Origin: Leucobacter komagatae
GTDB taxonomy: Bacteria; Actinomycetota; Actinomycetes; Actinomycetales; Microbacteriaceae
Length of the DNA stretch: 64,000 nt
Assembly: GCF_006716085.1 (NCBI RefSeq)
Contig: NZ_VFON01000001.1
Coordinates: forward strand, 868,001-932,000
Direction: 5' to 3'
Each line of letters starts with the position of its first letter. Position 1 is the first letter of the stretch. This document shows, piece after piece, positions 1 through 6,400 of the stretch. The notes under the pieces are model-generated. The model saw nothing but the letters and a program-made list of their open reading frames with translations, was not told the DNA's origin and did not search any database. The position numbers and the translations under genes were made by a program.

Positions 1-146
1 TCCGCGACGAGTCGAGTGAGTGTGACGCGCACAGTTGTGCCGCCGACGCCGAACACCGCTCCCGCTCGGCAGAGCCCCGCGACGTTGGCCTCTCCCCCGT
101 GGGTGCCGAGGAGGTCAAGCAGCAGGGAAGGAGCCGAAAGTGCCAT
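1..146 (-). CDS. PaaX-family transcriptional regulator, N-terminal fragment cut by the window edge
   Basis: Only the first 48 codons are inside the window. The translation begins MALSAPSLLLDLLGTHGGEA and continues into a helix-turn-helix-like segment with the pattern G-V-G-G-T-T-V-R-V-T-L-T-R-L-V. This resembles the N-terminal winged helix of PaaX-type regulators, repressors of phenylacetate catabolism that respond to aryl-CoA thioesters. The gene diverges from a crotonase and an acyl-CoA ligase, which fits a regulator of CoA-ester catabolism. Family membership is inferred from a short fragment, so GntR- or PadR-like alternatives cannot be excluded. Confidence 0.6.
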   Translation of the reverse strand, partial: MALSAPSLLLDLLGTHGGEANVAGLCRAGAVFGVGGTTVRVTLTRLVA

Positions 147-173
147 GCCTCTTTGTTACATGACATGGATACC

Positions 174-183
174 GTTGCGCAAC
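174..183. promoter_or_regulatory. Perfect 10-bp palindrome GTTGCGCAAC in a divergent promoter region
   Basis: GTTGCGCAAC lies 28 bp upstream of the PaaX-like start and 61 bp upstream of the crotonase start. A palindrome between a divergent regulator and its neighbour is a natural operator candidate. The only support is its symmetry and position. The same TTGCGCAA core also sits at the centre of the operator candidate at 20618-20649. Confidence 0.35.
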
Positions 184-243
184 ATTTGAATGATGCGTAG
201 CGTGCTGAGCAGCCGAGCATCAGCGAGCTGCACAGGAGCACAC

Positions 244-1083
244 ATGGAATACATCACAGTCGACACCGATGGACCGATGTGTCTCGTTACTCTCAACCGC
301 CCGGAGGTACGCAACGCGGTGCACCGCCCGATGGCCGATGAGCTCGCAGCGACCGTCGCGGCATTCGAAGCGGATGAGGCTCTCCGCGTCCTGGTTCTCA
401 CCGGCGCGGGCGGCACGTTCTGCGCCGGGGCGGACCTGGGCTCAATGCAGGATCCCGATCTCCGCAACGACGTTTCTCCCGTCGGCGACGGGCCTGGCCC
501 GATGGGTCCCACTCGGCTGCGCGTCGGGAAGCCACTCATCGCGGCAATCGAAGGGTACGCGGTCGCAGGCGGGCTCGAGCTCGCCATCATGGCAGACCTG
601 CGCGTTGCGGCAGAGGACGCCGTGCTCGGCGTGTTCTGCCGCCGTTTCGGGGTTCCCCTCATCGACGGCGGAACAGCCAGGCTCCCCCGCATCGTCGGCC
701 TTGGGCGCGCATTGGATCTGATTCTCACAGGCCGCGCCGTTCCCGCAACGGAGGCACTCGCCATGGGACTGGTCACCAGCCTCACCGCACCTGGGGCAGC
801 ACTCGCAGGCGCCCTCGACCTCGCACGGACAATCGCCAGCTTCCCGCAGGAATGCATGATCACTGACCGCGCCTCGACATACGCTGCAATGGATCTCTCA
901 CTCGAGGAAGCGATCCGCAGCGAAGGCGTTGCGGGCGGCCCGATCGTCGAGCGCGAGGGCATCGCAGGAGCCCGTCGATTTGCGGATGGAGCTGGCCGGC
1001 ACGGGGCATTCTCGACCGAGGCGTCCGCCGCCGGAACGACCGCCGCCGGCGAACCAATCACCGTGACGCCCCCTGCCGACTGA
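244..1083 (+). CDS. Enoyl-CoA hydratase/isomerase (crotonase) family protein
   Basis: 279 residues starting at ATG 244, preceded by AGGAG at about 9 bp; a longer reading from 190 has no such support. Crotonases bind an acyl-CoA and stabilise an enolate through an oxyanion hole. Visible motifs are NRPEVRNAV near residue 18, the oxyanion segment CAGADLG near 60, and AGGLELAIMADLRVA near 108. The Glu of GGLEL matches the first catalytic Glu of classical hydratases (rat Glu144). The second position, 20 residues later, is Cys in VFCRRFGVPLIDGG instead of Glu164. The protein may therefore be an isomerase, thioester hydrolase or one-Glu variant. The acyl-CoA ligase 340 bp downstream suggests a short catabolic module under the PaaX-like regulator. 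Substrate unknown. Confidence 0.85.
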   Translation: MEYITVDTDGPMCLVTLNRPEVRNAVHRPMADELAATVAAFEADEALRVLVLTGAGGTFCAGADLGSMQDPDLRNDVSPVGDGPGPMGPTRLRVGKPLIAAIEGYAVAGGLELAIMADLRVAAEDAVLGVFCRRFGVPLIDGGTARLPRIVGLGRALDLILTGRAVPATEALAMGLVTSLTAPGAALAGALDLARTIASFPQECMITDRASTYAAMDLSLEEAIRSEGVAGGPIVEREGIAGARRFADGAGRHGAFSTEASAAGTTAAGEPITVTPPAD

Positions 1084-1215
1084 GCTGCACCTGCTTATGC
1101 ACCCGTTGGTATGCGCCGCACCGGTTTGAATCAGCTTGCATCGATCGCCTCTCCTGCGGCCCATGCACGGTCGGGCGCTCCTACCTTCGAGCTCGATCTT
1201 CGCGCCATACGCTTC

Positions 1216-1290
1216 CCCGCTCTCCGCTCTCCGTTCTCCGCTCCCCGCGCTCCGCTCTCCGCTCTCCGCTCCCCGCTCTCCGCTCTCCGC
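1216..1290. repeat. Degenerate CTCTCCG-type pyrimidine-rich satellite
   Basis: About 75 bp built from CTCTCCG/CTCCCCG-like units in the 338-bp gap between the crotonase and the ligase. The plus strand is almost purely pyrimidine apart from one G per unit. It runs directly into the (TCTCAG)n tract. Readable frames crossing it encode only low-complexity peptide and are not genes. Confidence 0.85.
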
Positions 1291-1371
1291 TCTCAGTCTC
1301 AGTCTCAGTCTCAGTCTCAGTCTCAGTCTCAGTCTCAGTCTCAGTCTCAGTCTCAGTCTCAGTCTCAGTCT
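1291..1371. repeat. (TCTCAG)n hexanucleotide microsatellite, about 13 perfect copies
   Basis: An uninterrupted hexamer TCTCAG is repeated from 1291 to 1371, ending at a TCTGAG variant. It lies about 50 bp upstream of the acyl-CoA ligase start, probably in its promoter or 5' leader. Tracts of this perfection are prone to slipped-strand length change, which would alter spacing in 6-bp steps. No promoter could be placed with confidence inside it. Confidence 0.95.
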
Positions 1372-1385
1372 GAGTCCGTTTCCCG

Positions 1386-1406
1386 CCCCAACCCCAACCC
1401 CAACCC
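1386..1406 (-). repeat. (CCCCAA)3CCC tract; G-quadruplex-forming on the minus strand
   Basis: The plus strand reads three CCCCAA units followed by CCC. The minus strand therefore carries four G runs separated by TT, the arrangement of a G4T2 telomere-type quadruplex. It ends 5 bp before the AGGAA ribosome site of the ligase gene, so the structure would form on the template strand close to the start of translation. Confidence 0.8.
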
Positions 1407-1421
1407 AGTTAGGAACGCATC

Positions 1422-2981
1422 ATGTCGACACTCGGAGGCGCAATGGCGCGCCAGCCGTTAACCATCGAACTCATTGCCCGCGGCGCTGCCCAGCATCGTG
1501 ATCGCATCGCGGTCACCTTTGGTGATGCGGCCCTCACTGTTTCGGAAGTCGATAGCTTGAGTTGGCGTCTTGCCCGCGCTCTGCTCGGGCCCTGCGGCGT
1601 GACGCCTGGCACACCCGTCGCCCTGCTCATTGACAACGGTTTATTGAGCGTGCCCGTCGACTTTGCGTGCGTACGAGCAGGCATCAATCGAGTGCCGCTG
1701 AACTCGCGTCTCTCTCCAGGGGAACACGCGCAAATGCTCGCTGAGGTGCAGGCGCGTCATCTCGTCGTCGGCCCCGGACTGGAGGAGCGGGCAGCTGAAC
1801 TTGCGGCTCGAGTTCCCGGACTCGAACTGCTCAGTCTTGGTGACGTCGAGCCTCAGACGGTGCCCCTCTTGGAACTCGCCAACCACGCGTCGGATGAAGC
1901 TATTCAGCGCACGGTTTCACCTGACGAAGTCATTCTGACCCTGTTCACGTCGGGCACCACTGGGACGCTAAAGGCCGCCCGACATACTCAGGCCAGCTAC
2001 GCTGCTATCGCGCGAAACGTCATGCTGAACTTGCTCGACCCGAAGCCAGGCGATGCGATGCTGCACGCGGCCTCGCTCATCCATGCAAGCGGGGTGTTCG
2101 TGTTGCCGTTCTGGCTCAGGGGCGCCCGAACCGTCATTCACTCCGCTTTCAACCCAGTGACTTTCCTGGCTGCCCTGTCGAGCGAACGCATCACCGCGGT
2201 CAACCTGGTGCCGACAATGCTGGCGGCACTCGTCGATCATCCCAAATTCAGCCACACCGATGTCAGCGCGTTACAGAATGTAATCTATGGGGCTTCACCG
2301 ATGCCCGCGACGTTGCTTGAACGGGCGATGGAGGCCTGGGGTTCCCACCGATTCTGGCAGTACTACGGACAAACAGAGGCCCCGCTCTGCCTAGCGGTGC
2401 TGCGTCCGGAGGATCAGCAGCTCGCACTCAGCGGTGTCGCGGGTATGCCATGTGTCGATGTTGAGTTGCGTATCCTCGCGGATGATGGCTCTGAAGCGCC
2501 TGCGGGCACTCCCGGCGAGATCGCAGTCCGTGCTCCATCGGCCGTCGACGGCTACCACAATGCGCCAGAGCTCACCGCGGCCACATTCGCCGACGACGGT
2601 TGGGTGAGGACTCGAGACATCGGCGTCATCGACGAGCACGGATTCCTCTCACTCAAGGACCGCACGTCGGACATGATCGTAACCGGCGGCTACAACGTCT
2701 ACCCACTTGAGGTCGAGAACGCGCTCTCTGCGCATCCAGAGGTCAGAGAATGCTGCGTAGTCGGGCTACCAGACAACCGATGGGTCGAGGCAGTAACTGC
2801 GGCGGTTGTGATCCGTGAGGGCGGCAAGGTGACTGAACCGGAGCTTGTTTCCTTTGTTGGTGAACGGCTGGCCGGATATAAGAAGCCCAAGCGGGTCGTC
2901 TTTGTTCAAGAGATACCGAAGACCGCTGTTGGCAAGCTCAATCGGCGGATCCTGCGTGAGCAACTGGGCAAGGTTCAGTAG
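1422..2981 (+). CDS. AMP-forming acyl-CoA synthetase/ligase (ANL superfamily)
   Basis: 519 residues. It activates a carboxylic acid as acyl-adenylate and then transfers it to CoA. The adenylation motifs appear in order: the P-loop TSGTTGTLKAA near residue 177, YYGQTEAP near 310, the hinge GWVRTRDIGVIDEHGFLSL near 395 with RTSDMIVTGGYNVYPLEVE, and the terminal PKTAVGKLNRRIL whose Lys is catalytic for adenylation. Length and motif spacing are normal for FadD/CHC-CoA-ligase-type enzymes. ATG 1422 has AGGAA seven bases upstream; ATG 1443 has GGAGG four bases upstream and could be the true start, removing seven residues. The upstream crotonase and PaaX-like regulator point to fatty or aromatic acid catabolism. 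The substrate cannot be read from sequence. Confidence 0.9.
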   Translation: MSTLGGAMARQPLTIELIARGAAQHRDRIAVTFGDAALTVSEVDSLSWRLARALLGPCGVTPGTPVALLIDNGLLSVPVDFACVRAGINRVPLNSRLSPGEHAQMLAEVQARHLVVGPGLEERAAELAARVPGLELLSLGDVEPQTVPLLELANHASDEAIQRTVSPDEVILTLFTSGTTGTLKAARHTQASYAAIARNVMLNLLDPKPGDAMLHAASLIHASGVFVLPFWLRGARTVIHSAFNPVTFLAALSSERITAVNLVPTMLAALVDHPKFSHTDVSALQNVIYGASPMPATLLERAMEAWGSHRFWQYYGQTEAPLCLAVLRPEDQQLALSGVAGMPCVDVELRILADDGSEAPAGTPGEIAVRAPSAVDGYHNAPELTAATFADDGWVRTRDIGVIDEHGFLSLKDRTSDMIVTGGYNVYPLEVENALSAHPEVRECCVVGLPDNRWVEAVTAAVVIREGGKVTEPELVSFVGERLAGYKKPKRVVFVQEIPKTAVGKLNRRILREQLGKVQ

Positions 2982-3003
2982 GTGCGCTGAGAGCCCTCTG
3001 CCG

Positions 3004-4629
3004 TTACGGCTCAGTTCTGAACCGTACTCGGCTCGGCGGGTCTTCCACGTGTTCCGTTCCCGTAGGGCTCACCCAGGTCAGCACCCCACCGTCGCGCTGA
3101 CTCACTTGCCACCCCGTGTGATGCTTGATCGTGTGGTGACCTCGGCAGAGATACGCAAGGTTGTCAGTCGATGTAGGTCCGCCGTGCTCGGCGGCAACCG
3201 TGTGGTCAACGTCACATCGAGCTACGGGTACGCGACAACCGGGGGCCCGGCAATGCAGATCTCGCGCTGCAAGGAAGCGCTGAATTGTCGGAGTCGGTCG
3301 ATACCTGTCGACGCTGAGCACGGTGCCGCGGCTGTCTACCGAGACAGCGTCCCACACATCGGCGGAGCCCGCGACTCGCTGACCTGCACCCCGAGAGATC
3401 GGCCCGTACCCCACCAGTTCAGAGACAGGCCCACGGGTCGTCAACGCCGCGCTTTCGACCGGAGAGTCATTGCGGGCGCCGGAGCCGGTTTCGAAGCCAG
3501 GCTCGAGGCCGGGTTCGAGGCCAGCCCCGAGGCCGACTGCAGAGCCCGGCACGATGACTTGTACCAGGGCACGTATCCCCCGCGCCCGGCGGTCGGTTGA
3601 GTCGTCGCCGAGAGGGATGTCGCCGAAGAATAGGAGATCGCAGAACGCGTCGGCTTCAGTTTGGTCGAGGGTTCGCTGTTTCGGGATGGGTTTTTCAGAG
3701 CCAGCCGGCGCCTCATTGCTGGTGTAACCAGACGAGTCCCCGCGCTTGTTCCCCTGCCCCTCTGCGTTGTCGGGCGTCCTACGGGTCTCGCCGCTTCGTT
3801 CCGCCTGCGCAGACTCCCCAGCAGACTCCGCAGTAGACTCCGCAGCACTTCCACGAAGCGCCGCCTTCGCAATCCGCCGAATTCGATCGCGAATCCCATA
3901 CGCTTCGAGCGCAGGGAGGTAGGCTCGCAGCTCTGCCATGCCGTCCGGCATTTCCGCGACTCGCACATGGCGCCGCGCGACGGCACGCTGATGCATGACT
4001 TCGACTTCTACTTGGGCGCCCCGTTCAGCGAGCACATGTGCGACCGGTTTCAACCGATTCGGTGGGTCAACCTTGGCCCGAGGGAGCACGTCAGCCTCGT
4101 ATCGGCCCCGGCGCTCCGCTGCCTCACCGTCGCTATCGAGCCCGAAGAGACTCCCCTCATCAACAATGATGCGGAGATGCTCGGCGCTAATCTCCCCGTC
4201 AGCGAGGCTGCGCAGCGATGCGGGGTACAGCGACACCGCCTGATGCGCGACGTCCATGAGCCGCCCTGCCGCGTGTTCACTCATGCGGTATCGAGCCGCC
4301 ACTTCGAGCCTCAGCGATCGTTGAGCCAGGGCACTGTTTGGAGGCGCTGGCCCACCAACCGGGCCGCAGGCACGCTCGACGATGCGGCTCAGCGCCCGTG
4401 TCTGGGCCGCCTCAGCTCGCCGTATCGACAGCATGGCCTCGTCAAGTTGCGCGAAGTCTTCGCGGTCTTGCGCGAGGCGCCTCTCCTGGGACGTGCCGGG
4501 GCCCTGCGGGGAAGCATCGGCTGCACTACGCGAGCCTACCTCAGCCCGCTCAGCGCGGAGGTGAAGTTCGTACGCCGGTGAAAACCCGGACTCATCTGGA
4601 GCATCGGAGGGTGGGTGTAATTCAGTCAT
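3004..4629 (-). CDS. DUF222 domain protein with C-terminal HNH nuclease domain
   Basis: 541 residues. The N-terminal two thirds form the helical DUF222 (13E12-type) region. The C terminus is an HNH module: CRAPGCRVPVARCDVDHTV near residue 455, then LCRGHHTIKH near 490, giving the Cys pair, the D-H of the first strand and the later H-H. These multicopy actinobacterial proteins are thought to be DNA-acting nucleases; their role is unsettled. The middle (about 265-385) is low complexity with ESTAESAGESA and LEPGLEPGFE repeats, probably a flexible linker. The start at 4629 has only a close GGAG. A near-identical C-terminal half appears at the right edge of the window (63661 onward), so these are paralogues. 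Confidence 0.85.
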   Translation of the reverse strand: MTELHPPSDAPDESGFSPAYELHLRAERAEVGSRSAADASPQGPGTSQERRLAQDREDFAQLDEAMLSIRRAEAAQTRALSRIVERACGPVGGPAPPNSALAQRSLRLEVAARYRMSEHAAGRLMDVAHQAVSLYPASLRSLADGEISAEHLRIIVDEGSLFGLDSDGEAAERRGRYEADVLPRAKVDPPNRLKPVAHVLAERGAQVEVEVMHQRAVARRHVRVAEMPDGMAELRAYLPALEAYGIRDRIRRIAKAALRGSAAESTAESAGESAQAERSGETRRTPDNAEGQGNKRGDSSGYTSNEAPAGSEKPIPKQRTLDQTEADAFCDLLFFGDIPLGDDSTDRRARGIRALVQVIVPGSAVGLGAGLEPGLEPGFETGSGARNDSPVESAALTTRGPVSELVGYGPISRGAGQRVAGSADVWDAVSVDSRGTVLSVDRYRPTPTIQRFLAARDLHCRAPGCRVPVARCDVDHTVAAEHGGPTSTDNLAYLCRGHHTIKHHTGWQVSQRDGGVLTWVSPTGTEHVEDPPSRVRFRTEP

Positions 4630-4756
4630 GCTCCGAGTTCAACACGACGCCGCAGCCCTGATCCGGCTATCCCCAGCGGCAATGCGACTCACGGGTGCCG
4701 CGACGAGCATTCGTCCGCTGTGGGCCGAGCAGTGCACGGCCACACCTGAACACGTC

Positions 4757-4828
4757 GAACAGCACGCCGAACAACACGCCGAACAACACGCCAAACAGCA
4801 CGCCGAACAGCACGCCGAACAGCACGCC
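4757..4828. repeat. 12-bp tandem repeat GAACAGCACGCC, six copies
   Basis: Six consecutive 12-mers of consensus GAACAGCACGCC (variants GAACAACACGCC and AAACAGCACGCC) lie in the 335-bp gap between the DUF222-HNH gene and the binding-protein gene. All six frames stay open across the array because the unit is a multiple of three. None of these frames has a ribosome site or resembles a protein, so the array is treated as non-coding. Confidence 0.95.
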
Positions 4829-4886
4829 AAGCGACGCCCCAACCGCGCCAACCGCCTCCAACCAACCCCAGCCGCCCCAAGCGGCA

Positions 4887-4928
4887 AGAGCGTGGCCCCG
4901 GCTCATGTATGAGCCGGGGCCACGCTCT
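4887..4928. terminator. 20-bp perfect hairpin, bidirectional terminator candidate
   Basis: Arms 4887-4906 and 4909-4928 are exact reverse complements around a two-base loop, GC-rich in the middle. The hairpin lies 36 bp beyond the stop codon of the leftward binding-protein gene. There is no good T tract on the minus-strand side, so it may be a stem-only terminator or an mRNA 3'-end stabiliser. Confidence 0.75.
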
Positions 4929-4964
4929 TAACTTGCACTGCGAGAGCTGAAAGGGCGCGAGCGC

Positions 4965-6230
4965 CTAGCCCTCGATCTCGCCGACAGGGTTCGGCGTGTT
5001 CGTGTCGTCGTAGCGGTAGATGCCGATGAGCGCCGACGAAGGCTCATTCTTATCGGTGAGCGGCCCGCCACCGGCTTGACCCTCGTAGTGAATGTCTTTG
5101 CCGTCTTCGAGGAGTGCGAGGCAGTCCTTAAAGGTGCTGCAGGTGTCGCCACCATCCGCGCCCGAGACCGCTGCGAGGTTATCGCGAATCGCTGAAGGAT
5201 CGGTGCTGCCCGCCTTCTGCGCTGCGAGAGCCACGAGCATCACGGCGTCGTACGACTCTGGCGCGAAGTTCGTGCTCTTCGTCGCCGAGCTATCGGCCGC
5301 AACGAGGTCTTCAAGGAACGTTCCCTCAGACGCGCGGCCCGGCGTGGTGCCCTGGGCATTCTCGAGGAGGCCAGCATCGAACTCTGGGTAGGGAACGGTG
5401 TTGCCGTCGACGAGGTAGAGCTTCGAGAGATCGAAGCCCTGCGCTGCGAGCTCGGGGATGATCTGCTTGGCTTCCTCGTAGCTGACGATCGCGATGGCGT
5501 CCGGCTTCTTCGAGAGCGCCGCCGTCACCTCGGAGGTGAACGTGGTCTGCCCCTCGGGGAACTCCTCGCCTGAACCCTTCGCCCCGTAGACGAGCTCTGC
5601 GCCGGCGCCCTCGAGAGTCTCCTGGAAGTTGTCGCGGAGGCCGATACCGTAGTCGTTGTTCTGCGCGAGCATTGCAACGGTCGTGTTGCCGTCCTGCAGC
5701 ACCAGGTTGCCGAGCGCGCGACCCTGGATGATGTCGGACGCGATCGTGCGGAAGTAGAGATCGTTGATACCGGACATCCCGATGCCGGTATTCGACGGGG
5801 ATCCCATCAGGATTCCAGCTTCCGTAAGCCTCGGCATGGCCGCGTTCGAGTTACCGGTGCCCATCGCGCCAAGCACGAACGACGGGTTCGCTTTGATGAT
5901 GTCGTCAACACTCTTGTTGATGATCGTCGGGTCGGAGGCGTCGTGCTCGTTGCCTTCGACGACAAGCTCGACGTCCTTGCCGAGCACACCGCCCGCCTCA
6001 TTGATCTCCGACAGCGCAAGCTTCACAGCCGCCTGCGGCCCGTAGATCAGGTGTGCAAGCGTGCCCGTCTGCGGAAGCAGTGTGCCGATTTTCAGCGCCC
6101 CAGTGTCACCGGCGGGCTTCGTCGTCTCTTCAGACCCTGAGCCGTTACTGGTCGAGCAGCCCGAGAGAGCCAGCGCCGCACCGGCTACGAGCGCGATAGC
6201 CGCGGCTGTCTTCTTGGAGTAAACCTTCAT
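4965..6230 (-). CDS. Branched-chain amino acid-type ABC transporter substrate-binding lipoprotein
   Basis: 421 residues. The N terminus is a lipoprotein signal: KK near residue 6, a hydrophobic stretch, then LSGC with the lipidated Cys at 25. The mature part begins GALKIGTLLPQTGTLAHLIYGP and shows the LivJ/LivK type I periplasmic-binding fold, including NEAGGVLGKDVELV and the conserved ligand-contacting region around VLGAMGTGNSNAAM. It would capture an amino acid or related solute outside the membrane and deliver it to an ABC permease. No permease or ATPase gene adjoins it, so the partner is elsewhere or the protein works as a sensor or shared receptor. Strong hairpin downstream; promoter in the 170-bp gap to smc. 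Confidence 0.88.
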   Translation of the reverse strand: MKVYSKKTAAAIALVAGAALALSGCSTSNGSGSEETTKPAGDTGALKIGTLLPQTGTLAHLIYGPQAAVKLALSEINEAGGVLGKDVELVVEGNEHDASDPTIINKSVDDIIKANPSFVLGAMGTGNSNAAMPRLTEAGILMGSPSNTGIGMSGINDLYFRTIASDIIQGRALGNLVLQDGNTTVAMLAQNNDYGIGLRDNFQETLEGAGAELVYGAKGSGEEFPEGQTTFTSEVTAALSKKPDAIAIVSYEEAKQIIPELAAQGFDLSKLYLVDGNTVPYPEFDAGLLENAQGTTPGRASEGTFLEDLVAADSSATKSTNFAPESYDAVMLVALAAQKAGSTDPSAIRDNLAAVSGADGGDTCSTFKDCLALLEDGKDIHYEGQAGGGPLTDKNEPSSALIGIYRYDDTNTPNPVGEIEG

Positions 6231-6334
6231 TGGTTACGCCTTTCCATACGTTTTGGTACGCCCCACCTTTGGAGCGGTACGTTCGTAGCGTATCGCCGAG
6301 CGCGAGACTTGTGGGGTGCCCTGCAATGCCTGAG

Positions 6335-6344
6335 ACAAATTTGT
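6335..6344. promoter_or_regulatory. Palindrome ACAAATTTGT upstream of the binding-protein gene
   Basis: A perfect AT-rich 10-bp palindrome stands out in a GC-rich gap, about 105 bp upstream of the binding-protein start. A TTGACG on the minus strand lies at 6352-6357. A matching -10 box at normal distance was not found, so the promoter assignment is uncertain; the palindrome may be an operator. Confidence 0.25.
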
Positions 6345-6400
6345 TAGATTCCGTCAACAGCGACGCTTGCCGTGGCGCCGGAAGAGCCTGGGCTCGGCCT

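Noticed and set aside
1111..1461. Frames encoding Ser-Gln or Ser-Leu runs across the hexanucleotide satellite
   Set aside because: They exist only because the 6-bp unit keeps frames open. There is no ribosome site, and the frames run into the ligase gene out of phase.
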